From Singulisphaera sp. GP187 (lineage in GTDB: Bacteria; Pseudomonadota; Gammaproteobacteria; Burkholderiales; Burkholderiaceae_C): DNA of 7,693 nucleotides. The notes under the pieces are model-generated. The model worked only from the letters and a program-made list of their open reading frames with translations, searched no databases and was not told the DNA's origin. The position numbers and the translations under genes were made by a program. The first letter of the stretch is position 1; the number at the start of each line of letters is the position of its first letter. Positions 1 through 7,514 of this stretch are shown piece by piece. Location of the stretch: contig CALPYQ020000065.1 of assembly GCA_943327965.2 (NCBI GenBank), forward strand, positions 1 through 7,693, written 5' to 3'.

Positions 1-1437
1 GGCATCGGGCCAAATGATGCCTTTGGCATCGTGGTTCTGCTCAATGGCTGCGGCTGGCAAGCGTGTCACGCCAATGCCGTAGCAGCCCATTTCCAAGAAC
101 TGGGGCTTGCCGTTTTCATCCAAGAACGTGGCATTCATGGCTTGGCTGTACTTGGTGCCCAAATAGAAAACATGGCCCACTTCAATGCCACGTTCAATGG
201 CCAAGGGTCCTTTGCCATCGGGCGAGGCATCGCCCGCCACCACATTGCGCAAATCGGCCACCATCATGGGCTCGGGCAAATCGCGGCCCCAATTCACACC
301 GGTGATGTGGTGATCGGGTTGGTTGGCGCCACAAATCCAGTCGGCCATGACGGCCACATCGCGGTCGGCCACGACATTCAATGGCTTCTTCAAATTCAGG
401 GGGCCCAAATAACCAGGTTTGCAAGCAAAGTGTTCTTCAATTTCTGACAAGGTGGCAAAGCGGAAGCCTGCACTCAATCCAGGCAACTTGCCCACTTTGA
501 CTTCGTTCATGTCGTGATCGCCACGCAGCAACAGCAACCAAACTTTGGACGCTTTGATGTGGCCTTGCTCATCGGTTTCGTCTGTGGCCAAAACCAAGGA
601 CTTGACCGTGGTGGCCAGTGGCACATTCAAAAGTTGCGCCACATCTTCGCAAGTGCTCTTGCCAGGTGTGGGGGTCAGAGTTTGGGCTTGGGAGGCAGCA
701 GGACGCGCTTGCTGAGGTGCCAAGGCCTCGGCCTTTTCCATGTTGGCTGCGTAATCGCTGTTGGGGCAATACACGATGGCGTCTTCGCCAGTGGCGGCAA
801 TGACTTGAAACTCTTCGCTCAAATCGCCACCAATGGCGCCGCTGTCGGCGGCCACAGCACGATAGCTCAAACCAAATCGATCAAAGATTTTGCGATAGGC
901 ATCGGCCATGATTTTGTAGCTTTGCTTGGCTGACACTTGGTTGCGGTCAAAGCTGTAAGCGTCTTTCATGATGAATTCACGACCGCGCATCAAACCAAAA
1001 CGAGGACGACGCTCGTCACGGAATTTGGTTTGAATTTGGTAGAAATTCTTGGGCAGTTGTTTGTAGCTGCGCAACTCTTGACGCGCCACATCTGTAATGA
1101 CTTCCTCGCTGGTGGGCTGCACCACAAAATCACGCCCATGGCGGTCTTTGATGCGCAAGAGCTCTGGCCCCATCTTTTCAAATCGGCCCGTCTCTTGCCA
1201 AAGCTCAGCAGGTTGCACCACGGGCATGGTCATTTCGATGGCGCCTGCTCGGTCCATTTCTTCGCGCACGATGGCTTCCACTTTGCGAATGACGCGCAGG
1301 CCCATGGGCATGTAGTTGTAAATGCCAGCGCCAAGGCGCTTGATCATGCCGGCACGCATCATCAGTTGATGGCTCACCACTTCAGCGTCTGCAGGCGCTT
1401 CTTTGAGAGTGGAAATTAAAAATTGACTGGCTTTCAT
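1..1437 (-). CDS. proS: Prolyl-tRNA synthetase, C-terminus cut by window edge
   Basis: Charges tRNA-Pro with proline in the cytoplasm. Reading the minus strand from the ATG at 1437-1435 gives 479 uninterrupted codons to base 1; bacterial-type enzymes are about 570-580 residues, so roughly the last 100 (most of the anticodon-binding domain) lie outside. Visible parts: class II catalytic core with motif 2 around residues 139-160 (FRDE...[10 protein letters not shown]), an inserted editing domain at about 225-400 with the lysine of TTVKSL at 279, the position of the known E. coli editing lysine K279, and motif 3 GCYGIGVTR at 451-459. The insertion marks the bacterial form that clears mischarged Ala-tRNA-Pro. 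The N-terminus [10 protein letters not shown] fits the family, so the start is well supported although the ribosome site is weak (GGAA about 8 bases upstream). It diverges from rppH. Identification is very secure. Confidence 0.97.
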   Translation of the reverse strand, partial: MKASQFLISTLKEAPADAEVVSHQLMMRAGMIKRLGAGIYNYMPMGLRVIRKVEAIVREEMDRAGAIEMTMPVVQPAELWQETGRFEKMGPELLRIKDRHGRDFVVQPTSEEVITDVARQELRSYKQLPKNFYQIQTKFRDERRPRFGLMRGREFIMKDAYSFDRNQVSAKQSYKIMADAYRKIFDRFGLSYRAVAADSGAIGGDLSEEFQVIAATGEDAIVYCPNSDYAANMEKAEALAPQQARPAASQAQTLTPTPGKSTCEDVAQLLNVPLATTVKSLVLATDETDEQGHIKASKVWLLLLRGDHDMNEVKVGKLPGLSAGFRFATLSEIEEHFACKPGYLGPLNLKKPLNVVADRDVAVMADWICGANQPDHHITGVNWGRDLPEPMMVADLRNVVAGDASPDGKGPLAIERGIEVGHVFYLGTKYSQAMNATFLDENGKPQFLEMGCYGIGVTRLPAAAIEQNHDAKGIIWPDA

Positions 1438-1475
1438 GGGCTAATTCCAAGCGTTCTCAGGGTCAGTCCTAATGT

Positions 1476-1495
1476 TGCACAGACCTGTCCGTGCA
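1476..1495. promoter_or_regulatory. 20-bp imperfect dyad in the proS-rppH intergenic region
   Basis: TGCACAGACC followed by TGTCCGTGCA is symmetric at 16 of 20 positions, with half-sites TGCAC-n-GAC and GTC-n-GTGCA. It lies in the 92-bp divergent gap and its right end overlaps the first two bases of the CATAAT box at 1494-1499. That position would suit a repressor site for rppH, or a shared site affecting proS. This is inferred from symmetry and position only; no regulator is known from the sequence. Confidence 0.35.
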
Positions 1496-1499
1496 TAAT
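1494..1499 (+). promoter_or_regulatory. Candidate -10 box for rppH
   Basis: CATAAT matches the sigma-70 consensus TATAAT at 5 of 6 bases and lies 30 bases before the rppH ATG. No good -35 box is present at 16-18 bp (AATGTT at 17 bp); TTGCAC at 1475-1480 is too close (13 bp). The promoter may be weak or activator-dependent, or the dyad over it may be the real control element. Confidence 0.4.
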
Positions 1500-1529
1500 G
1501 GACACAGTTTAAAAATTTGGGGTTTGATT

Positions 1530-2207
1530 ATGCTTGACCGCGAAGGCTTTCGGCCTAACGTCGGCATCATTCTGCTCAACCAGAAAAATCAGGTGTTCTG
1601 GGGCAAGCGCATCCGAACTCACAGCTGGCAGTTTCCGCAGGGCGGCATCGACCGGGGCGAAAGCCCTGAGCAGGCCATGTTCCGAGAACTGCACGAAGAA
1701 GTGGGGCTCCTACCGGAGCATGTGCGCATTGTGGCCCGTACCCGAGATTGGTTGCGCTATGAAGTGCCTGATCGTTTCATCAGACGAGACGCCAGGGGCC
1801 ATTACAAGGGCCAAAAACAAATTTGGTATTTACTCCAGCTGGTAGAACCCGACTGGAATATCAACCTGCGTGCCACCAGCCATCCCGAGTTTGATGCTTG
1901 GCGTTGGAACGATTTCTGGGTGCCGCTCGATGTGGTGGTCGAGTTCAAACGGGGCGTTTATGAAATGGCCCTGACCGAGCTGTCCAGGTTCTTGCCCCGT
2001 TTTGACAACCGGAGCCGGACTTACAGGAGCGCGCCAAAGCCGCGTCAAAATGAGAATGAGGCTTCATCACCCCAAGGTACTGAAGTCAACATGACCATGC
2101 AATTTGGCTTCATGCAAACGCAAATAAGGATGGCACTGCCGCCTGGCGGCAGTTTCGACCCAGACCCTCAAAACGGTTTGGACAAGCCTTCCACCGAAGA
2201 CAAATAA
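1530..2207 (+). CDS. rppH: RNA 5'-pyrophosphohydrolase (Nudix family)
   Basis: Removes pyrophosphate from the 5' end of primary transcripts, leaving a monophosphate that stimulates RNase E decay. The product is 225 residues. The Nudix box GX5EX7REUXEEXGU is complete at residues 38-60 (G38, E44, R52, E53, E56, E57, G59). The flanking [11 protein letters not shown], the early FRPNVGIIL and the late FDAWRW are typical of RppH rather than of generic Nudix enzymes. The ATG at 1530 is chosen because [12 protein letters not shown] is the family N-terminus and GGGG lies 7 bases upstream; an in-frame GTG at 1491 would add 13 residues unlike the family and precede the ribosome site. The E. coli enzyme is 176 residues; here a polar tail from about 160 ends near [11 protein letters not shown], as I recall from Burkholderiales homologues. 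A terminator follows immediately. Confidence 0.95.
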   Translation: MLDREGFRPNVGIILLNQKNQVFWGKRIRTHSWQFPQGGIDRGESPEQAMFRELHEEVGLLPEHVRIVARTRDWLRYEVPDRFIRRDARGHYKGQKQIWYLLQLVEPDWNINLRATSHPEFDAWRWNDFWVPLDVVVEFKRGVYEMALTELSRFLPRFDNRSRTYRSAPKPRQNENEASSPQGTEVNMTMQFGFMQTQIRMALPPGGSFDPDPQNGLDKPSTEDK

Positions 2208-2229
2208 AAAGGGGCTTGTTGCCCCTTTT
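2207..2229. terminator. Bidirectional intrinsic terminator between rppH and proB
   Basis: A perfect 9-bp stem, AAAAGGGGC (2207-2215) with GCCCCTTTT (2221-2229), encloses the 5-base loop TTGTT. On the plus strand the stem ends in TTTT followed by GTTTGG, right after the rppH stop codon. On the minus strand it ends in TTTTT then ATTTG, 18 bases after the proB stop codon. The symmetric A/T flanks make it usable by both convergent genes. Confidence 0.88.
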
Positions 2230-2247
2230 GTTTGGATGATGCACCTG

Positions 2248-3384
2248 CTAGCGCGTCAAAATCATGTTGTCACGGTGCACAAACTCTGACTCGGCAATGT
2301 AGCCCAACAAGCCCTCAAATTCTGTGGAGGGCTTTCGGCAAATTAGGCGCGCTTCGGCGCTGGCGTAATTGGCCAAACCGCGGGCAATTTCCAAACCATT
2401 GACATCGCGAATGGCAATGACGTCGCCCCTTGAAAAGTCACCCTCAACTTGGGTCATGCCAATGGCCAACAGACTTTTCCCTTCGGCCTGCAATTTGGCA
2501 ACTGCGCCAGGGTCGACTGTGACGGCACCACGCAGTTGCAAATGGTCGGCCATCCATTGTTTGCGGGCTTGTTGTTTTTGCGTTTGCGCCACCAACAGGG
2601 TGCCAATGGCCTCACCTTTGCACAAACGAATGAGCGCGTCGGGTTCACGGCCCCATGCAATGACGGTAGATGCGCCCGAGCCTGCCGCGCGTTTGGCCGC
2701 CAAAATTTTGGTAATCATGCCGCCGCTACCAATGCTGGAGCCCACCCCACCGGCCATGGCTTCTAAGCTGGGATCACCGGCACGGGCTTCGTGCACAAAT
2801 TCGGCTGCAGGATTTTTGCGTGGATCGGCGGTGTACAAGCCTTTTTGATCGGTCAGGATGACCAAAGCATCGGCTTCCACCAAATTGGCGACCAAAGCAC
2901 CCAGAGTGTCGTTGTCGCCAAACTTGATTTCATCGTTAACCACCGTGTCGTTCTCGTTGATGACTGGCAGCACTTTGTGTTGCAGCAATGTCAGCAAAGT
3001 TGAACGCGCATTCAAATAGCGTTCGCGATCGGCCAAGTCGGCGTGCGTGAGCAAAACCTGTGCACTGCCCAAGCCGTTTTCGCGCAATTTGGTTTCGTAC
3101 ATTTGGGCCAAGCCCATTTGGCCGACTGCCGCTGCGGCTTGGAGTGCATGAATTTCTTGAGGGCGTGTGGCCCAACCCAGACGCTTCATGCCTTCGGCAA
3201 TGGCGCCACTGGACACCATGATGACCTCGCGGCCCTCTTGCGCCAGCAAAGCCATTTGACGGCACCACTCACCAATGGCCGTTTCGTCTAAGCCGCGGCC
3301 TTCGTTGGTGACCAAGCTAGAACCCACCTTGACCACGATGCGGCGCGCATCGCGCAAAACTGTGGACGTGAAAGCTTGACTCAT
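2248..3384 (-). CDS. proB: Glutamate 5-kinase
   Basis: Phosphorylates L-glutamate with ATP to gamma-glutamyl phosphate, the first and normally feedback-inhibited step of proline synthesis. The product is 378 residues, close to the 367 of E. coli. The amino acid kinase domain fills about 14-265: [13 protein letters not shown] (K19), VSSGAI (57-62), NENDTV (143-148), FGDND (155-159), [11 protein letters not shown] (178-188) and GGMITK (221-226). A PUA domain follows from about 286 and ends in the family signature [10 protein letters not shown] (367-376), so the gene is full length. The ATG at 3384 sits 13 residues before the first strand, as usual; its ribosome site is poor. It lies 42 bases downstream of obgE on the same strand and is probably read with it. 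proA is not in the window. Confidence 0.97.
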   Translation of the reverse strand: MSQAFTSTVLRDARRIVVKVGSSLVTNEGRGLDETAIGEWCRQMALLAQEGREVIMVSSGAIAEGMKRLGWATRPQEIHALQAAAAVGQMGLAQMYETKLRENGLGSAQVLLTHADLADRERYLNARSTLLTLLQHKVLPVINENDTVVNDEIKFGDNDTLGALVANLVEADALVILTDQKGLYTADPRKNPAAEFVHEARAGDPSLEAMAGGVGSSIGSGGMITKILAAKRAAGSGASTVIAWGREPDALIRLCKGEAIGTLLVAQTQKQQARKQWMADHLQLRGAVTVDPGAVAKLQAEGKSLLAIGMTQVEGDFSRGDVIAIRDVNGLEIARGLANYASAEARLICRKPSTEFEGLLGYIAESEFVHRDNMILTR

Positions 3385-3426
3385 GGTGATCTAAATAACG
3401 AGAACTTCGATGATGCCAAAGATGGC

Positions 3427-4536
<1,110 letters not shown>

Positions 4537-4553
4537 ATTTTGTGCTCTGGAAC

Positions 4554-4578
4554 AAAAAAGCCCCGACATGGCGGGGCT
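4554..4578 (-). terminator. Intrinsic terminator after rpmA
   Basis: On the minus strand AGCCCCG (4578-4572) pairs perfectly with CGGGGCT (4565-4559) around the 6-base loop CCATGT. With the run at 4559-4554 there are seven T residues in total, the last of the stem followed by six more. The hairpin begins 23 bases after the rpmA stop. It is a classical Rho-independent terminator or attenuator between the ribosomal protein genes and obgE-proB. The plus-strand side has only TCTTT and no plus-strand gene ends here. Confidence 0.85.
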
Positions 4579-4601
4579 CTTTGCGCAATGGCTGACGCTG
4601 A

Positions 4602-4859
4602 TTAAGCAGCAGTCACATTCACCATTTGCTTGTTCAGAGCACCCTTGATGCCGAACGACACGTGGCCGTCAACCAAGGCGAACAATGTGTGGTCTTTGCC
4701 GATGCCGACATTGGTGCCAGCATGGAACTTGGTGCCACGTTGACGAACAATGATGGAGCCAGCGCTGATGAGTTCACCGCCGAAGGCTTTCACACCGAGC
4801 ATTTTGGGCTTTGAATCGCGCCCGTTTCGCGTAGAGCCGCCGCCTTTTTTCTGTGCCAT
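4602..4859 (-). CDS. rpmA: Large-subunit ribosomal protein bL27
   Basis: Component of the 50S subunit whose N-terminal arm reaches towards the peptidyl transferase centre. The 85-residue product is the normal bacterial length. It starts [16 protein letters not shown] and continues [23 protein letters not shown] in two adjoining blocks, both diagnostic of bL27. The N-terminus is the short uncleaved form, without the extension removed by a protease in Firmicutes. The ATG at 4859 has an excellent ribosome site: AAGGAG, 8 bases upstream, overlaps the rplU stop codon. Only 12 bases separate the two genes, so they are cotranscribed and probably translationally coupled. A terminator follows 23 bases downstream. 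Confidence 0.98.
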   Translation of the reverse strand: MAQKKGGGSTRNGRDSKPKMLGVKAFGGELISAGSIIVRQRGTKFHAGTNVGIGKDHTLFALVDGHVSFGIKGALNKQMVNVTAA

Positions 4860-4871
4860 GACCTATGCTCC

Positions 4872-5183
4872 TTAGCCTGCAATTGCACCGATTTGCAGTT
4901 CTGTGTACTGCTGACGGTGACCTTGACGTTTTTGATAGTGCTTGCGACGGCGCATCTTGAAGATGTGCACTTTGTCGTGCTTGCCGTGTGCCAACACTGT
5001 GGCTTTAACAGTGGCGCCGGAAACCAGGGGCGTGCCAACTTTGATATCTGCGCCGTTGCCGACTGCCAGAACCTGGTCGATCACGATTTCCTGGCCCACG
5101 TCCGCAGCAATCTGTTCTACTTTAATTTTTTCGCCAGCAGCAACACGATACTGTTTGCCGCCGGTTTTTATGACCGCGTACAT
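4872..5183 (-). CDS. rplU: Large-subunit ribosomal protein bL21
   Basis: 50S subunit protein that binds 23S rRNA. The product is 103 residues, identical in length to the typical protein. It opens [20 protein letters not shown] and carries the basic C-terminal signature [16 protein letters not shown] at 76-91 that binds rRNA. The ATG at 5183 is preceded by AAGAGGT at a good distance. It is the first gene of the minus-strand run rplU-rpmA-(terminator)-obgE-proB and has a strong promoter about 50 bases upstream. A hairpin lies in its short leader. Confidence 0.98.
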   Translation of the reverse strand: MYAVIKTGGKQYRVAAGEKIKVEQIAADVGQEIVIDQVLAVGNGADIKVGTPLVSGATVKATVLAHGKHDKVHIFKMRRRKHYQKRQGHRQQYTELQIGAIAG

Positions 5184-5204
5184 AATGACCTCTTAAATGG
5201 AAGT

Positions 5205-5227
5205 TTCCTAGGACGAACCCTAAGGAA
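5205..5227 (-). other. Hairpin at the predicted 5' end of the rplU transcript
   Basis: On the minus strand TTCCTTAGG (5227-5219) pairs with CCTAGGAA (5212-5205) around a 6-base loop, eight pairs with one bulged T. The predicted transcript start (about 5226-5228, from the -10 box) falls at the base of this stem, so the mRNA may begin almost directly in a hairpin. It ends 22 bases before the rplU ATG. Possible roles are transcript stabilisation or autoregulation by a ribosomal protein; both are inference. Confidence 0.4.
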
Positions 5228-5233
5228 CCGCGG

Positions 5234-5263
5234 ATTTTAGCACGGACTTTTGGGACTTGCCAA
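5234..5263 (-). promoter_or_regulatory. Sigma-70 promoter for rplU-rpmA
   Basis: Read on the minus strand: -35 box TTGGCA (5263-5258, 5 of 6 to consensus), 18-base spacer, -10 box TAAAAT (5239-5234, 5 of 6). The predicted start near 5227 gives a leader of about 44 bases before the rplU ATG. The A/T-rich patch AAAATTA at 5271-5277, upstream of the -35, may act as a partial UP element. This is the best promoter in the window and suits a ribosomal protein operon. Confidence 0.72.
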
Positions 5264-5292
5264 GCCCCCCAAAATTACGCCCTAGAGGCCCA

Positions 5293-5319
5293 TAGACTGA
5301 CATTTTCGCTCTCTATAAT
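5293..5319 (+). promoter_or_regulatory. Candidate promoter for ispB
   Basis: A perfect TATAAT stands at 5314-5319 in the direction of ispB. The -35 is poor: TAGACT (5293-5298, 4 of 6) at 15 bp; CTGACA at 5297-5302 matches better but only 11 bp away. Transcription would start near 5326 and give a leader of about 74 bases that holds a strong hairpin. It is back to back with the rplU promoter, the two -35 regions being about 30 bp apart. Confidence 0.5.
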
Positions 5320-5333
5320 GAGCCAGAGCACAG

Positions 5334-5368
5334 AAACCCCTGCAAAAAACGTCGCTTTTTGCAGGTTT
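5334..5368 (+). other. Strong hairpin in the ispB leader
   Basis: CCTGCAAAAA (5339-5348) is perfectly complementary to TTTTTGCAGG (5356-5365) with a 7-base loop, ACGTCGC. The stem extends by AAA (5334-5336) with TTT (5366-5368) across a two-base CC bulge. It lies between the TATAAT box and the ispB start, so it would be in the leader RNA. No proper T-run follows on the plus strand (TTTCTGCC), so it is a poor terminator; it may be a leader structure, an attenuator or a protein site. Confidence 0.5.
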
Positions 5369-5399
5369 CTGCCTTGAACGCCCACTTAATTAAGCCATT

Positions 5400-6395
5400 T
5401 TGTCCACCGCAACCGCCCCCTCCGTCGCTACCCAAGCCACTGCATTGGCCTTGGTGGCGCAAGACATGGCCCAAGTGGATGAGGTCATTGCCAACCGGCT
5501 TAGCTCCGGCGTGCCCTTGGTCGGTCAAGTGGCGCAGTACATCATTTCTGCCGGCGGCAAGCGCTTGCGACCCGTCATTTTGTTGTTGACATGCGGCGCG
5601 CTCAGTTACCAAGACGCTCACAAATTCAGCATGGCGGCTGTCGTAGAGTTCATTCACACCGCCACTTTGTTGCACGACGATGTCGTGGACGAGTCAACTT
5701 TGAGGCGCGGTCGCCCAACGGCCAATGAAAATTTTGGCAACCCCGCCAGTGTTTTGGTAGGCGACTTTTTGTATTCCCGCGCTTTCCAAATGATGGTGGA
5801 ACCGGGCAGCATGCGCATCATGCAAGTCCTGGCCGATGCCACCAACATCATTGCCGAAGGCGAAGTCTTGCAATTGATGAACATGCACGACGCCTCATTG
5901 GACGAGGCGGCTTACTTGTTGGTTATTCGTTCAAAAACCGCCAAGTTGTTTGAAGCCAGTGCCCGCTTGGCCGCCATCTTGGCGCAAGCAAGTTCAGACA
6001 TTGAAGCCGCCTGTGCCACCTATGGCCAAGCCTTGGGTACCGCATTCCAAGTGATTGACGATGTCTTGGACTATGAGGGCAATGCAGCCGAAATGGGCAA
6101 GAACTTAGGGGACGACTTGCGCGAAGGCAAAGCCACACTGCCCCTTATTTTGGCCATGCAACGCGGCACACCAGACCAAAGAGAGTTGGTTCAAAAAGCC
6201 ATTGAAACAGGTTCAGTCGATCAACTCAGCAGCGTGATTGCCATCGTCAGAGAAACTGGCGCATTGGAAGGCAGTCGACAAGCTGCCATGGCCGAGGCAC
6301 AGCGCGCCATCGATGCCATTCAAATTTTGCCAGCGGGTCCTTACAAAGATGCCTTGGTTGCGCTGGCCTCTCAGCTGCTAGAACGCCGCACCTAA
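5400..6395 (+). CDS. ispB: Polyprenyl diphosphate synthase (octaprenyl type)
   Basis: Trans-prenyltransferase that adds isopentenyl diphosphate to farnesyl diphosphate to make the long side chain of ubiquinone. The product is 331 residues from the TTG at 5400. Motifs are complete: GGKRLRP (52-58), first aspartate-rich motif DDVVD (93-97) within EFIHTATLLHDD, SVLVGDF (117-123), EGEVLQL (153-159), and second aspartate-rich motif DDVLD (220-224). Resemblance to E. coli IspB is strong throughout; chain length (C40) is inferred from this. An in-frame stop at 5391 leaves TTG 5400 (or ATT 5397) as the farthest start. The first ATG, at 5466, would begin within the AQDM block that E. coli IspB precedes with about ten residues, so TTG is preferred, but TTG 5445/5451 and GTG 5454 cannot be excluded. 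The ribosome site is only TAAG, 5 bases upstream. It converges on the dehydratase gene. Confidence 0.93.
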   Translation: MSTATAPSVATQATALALVAQDMAQVDEVIANRLSSGVPLVGQVAQYIISAGGKRLRPVILLLTCGALSYQDAHKFSMAAVVEFIHTATLLHDDVVDESTLRRGRPTANENFGNPASVLVGDFLYSRAFQMMVEPGSMRIMQVLADATNIIAEGEVLQLMNMHDASLDEAAYLLVIRSKTAKLFEASARLAAILAQASSDIEAACATYGQALGTAFQVIDDVLDYEGNAAEMGKNLGDDLREGKATLPLILAMQRGTPDQRELVQKAIETGSVDQLSSVIAIVRETGALEGSRQAAMAEAQRAIDAIQILPAGPYKDALVALASQLLERRT

Positions 6396-6408
6396 ACTAA
6401 GTTTGGCT

Positions 6409-7404
6409 TTAACGCGCCAACAATTGGGCAAAGCGGGCCAAGTCAATGTTGCCGCCACTGATGATGACCCCCACACGCTGGCCTTTTAAGGTGTCACGGG
6501 CTTGAAGCGCTGCTGCCAGCGACAAACATCCGGTAGGCTCCACAATCATCTTCATGCGCTCAGCATAAAAACGCATCACCTCAATCAATTGTGCGTCACT
6601 GACCGTGTGAATGTCGTCGACCAATCCTTTGATCAAATCAAATGTGATAGCCCCCACCATGGGCGTTTGAGCGCCATCGGCAATGGTGACGGGGGTTGGA
6701 ATTCTGACGCGTTCACCTTGGCGAAACGATTGTTGAACATCGTTGCCAGCTTCAGGCTCAACGCCATAAATTTTGCACAAAGGTGATTTGGCTTTGGCCG
6801 ACAAAGCACTGCCACTTAAAAGACCACCGCCGCCCAAACAGACAAACAAGGCGTCGAGTTCTCCGACTTCTTCAAACAATTCCAAAGCTGCTGTGCCTTG
6901 TCCGGACAAAACATCGGGGTGATCAAACGGCGGAATGAACGTCATGCCTTGTTCTTGGGCTAACTTTGCGGCCAATGCGCTGGCATCTTCTGAGTAACGA
7001 TCGTAGCCAATGACTTTTGCGCCATAGCCTTGTGTAGCGGCCAATTTGGAAGGCGCTGCATCGTGGGGCATGAAGATGGTGGCAGGCATGCCTAAGATGC
7101 CTGCTGACAGGGCAACAGCTTGCGCATGATTGCCAGAAGAATAGGCCACCACGCCTGCTTGTTGTTGAGCAGCATCTAATTTGGCGAGTGCGTTGTAGCC
7201 ACCCCTGAATTTGAATGCGCCCATGCGCTGAAAATTTTCACACTTGATGAAAACTTGGGCCTGCATTTGCGCATTCAAAGTGCGCGATTGAAGCACGGGT
7301 GTTTTGTGCGCAACGCCTTGAAGGCGGTTGGCAGCATCCTGAACATCAATGAACGTTGGTAAGTTGTGTGGCATGTCGTTAACTTTAACGGCACTTGCAT
7401 GCAT
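6409..7404 (-). CDS. PLP-dependent serine racemase / threo-3-hydroxyaspartate ammonia-lyase-type dehydratase
   Basis: Fold-type II PLP enzyme of the threonine/serine dehydratase family. The 331-residue product has the Schiff-base lysine in GAFKFRGG (K65), SSGNHAQA (89-96; one serine should be the re-face base of the racemase), the glycine loop GGGGLLSG (191-198) binding the PLP phosphate, a metal site E216-x3-G220-x-D222 in EPEAGND, and SGGN (316-319) near the pyridine nitrogen. The stretches GVEPEAGND, TIADGAQT and VEPTGCLS closely recall S. pombe serine racemase and yeast SRY1, as I remember them. There is no ACT domain, so it is not biosynthetic IlvA. Likely activities are dehydration of L-threo-3-hydroxyaspartate, L-serine or L-threonine, or serine racemisation; sequence alone does not choose. 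A second start at 7374 (MPHNLPTF) gives 321 residues, nearer the family length; neither start has a good ribosome site. Its stop lies 13 bases from the ispB stop. Confidence 0.88.
   Translation of the reverse strand: MHASAVKVNDMPHNLPTFIDVQDAANRLQGVAHKTPVLQSRTLNAQMQAQVFIKCENFQRMGAFKFRGGYNALAKLDAAQQQAGVVAYSSGNHAQAVALSAGILGMPATIFMPHDAAPSKLAATQGYGAKVIGYDRYSEDASALAAKLAQEQGMTFIPPFDHPDVLSGQGTAALELFEEVGELDALFVCLGGGGLLSGSALSAKAKSPLCKIYGVEPEAGNDVQQSFRQGERVRIPTPVTIADGAQTPMVGAITFDLIKGLVDDIHTVSDAQLIEVMRFYAERMKMIVEPTGCLSLAAALQARDTLKGQRVGVIISGGNIDLARFAQLLAR
7377..7390. repeat. 14-bp palindrome between the two possible dehydratase starts
   Basis: CGTTAA-CT-TTAACG has perfect 6-bp arms. If translation starts at 7404 it is coding; if it starts at 7374 it lies 3 bases upstream of the start codon, where it could be an operator or an RNA structure at the ribosome site. 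It may also be chance. Confidence 0.3.
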
Positions 7405-7476
7405 TCAACAAGCCCCATTGAGACCATCTGGTTGACATGGTTTGGAGGGGTGCGATGGAAGATCTCTGCACTGCCC

Positions 7477-7482
7477 TAAAAT
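7477..7482 (+). promoter_or_regulatory. Candidate -10 box for the YebC-family gene
   Basis: TAAAAT, 5 of 6 to consensus and identical to the rplU -10, lies 32 bases before the ATG at 7515. No clear -35 is found at 16-18 bp (GATGGA at 17 bp). It is flanked by short inverted arms CCCT/AGGG (7474-7477 and 7484-7487). Confidence 0.4.
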
Positions 7483-7514
7483 CAGGGAATCAATTTAATC
7501 AGAAGGCACATCAC

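Noticed and set aside
31..1419. Several plus-strand ORFs of 138-160 codons (31-447, 514-933, 937-1419)
   Set aside because: They lie antisense to proS, which is open over the full 479 codons with all family motifs; their translations (rich in His, Gly and Gln) look like shadows and resemble no protein I know.
1491..1529. GTG-initiated N-terminal extension of rppH
   Set aside because: It adds 13 residues unlike the family, would start inside the -10 region, and the ATG at 1530 has a properly spaced GGGG and the family N-terminus.
2369..2848. Plus-strand ORF of 159 codons inside proB
   Set aside because: It is antisense to a complete, motif-verified glutamate 5-kinase.
5297..5302. CTGACA as the -35 box for ispB
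   Set aside because: It is only 11 bp from TATAAT, too short for a sigma-70 promoter.
5313..5675. Minus-strand ORF of 120 codons over the ispB start and leader
   Set aside because: It runs antisense into the ispB coding region, crosses the ispB leader hairpin and TATAAT box, and has no recognisable protein character.
7432..7437. Perfect TTGACA upstream of the YebC-family gene
   Set aside because: There is no acceptable -10 at 16-18 bp (GATGGA/ATGGAA/TGGAAG), and the TAAAAT at 7477 is 39 bases away.
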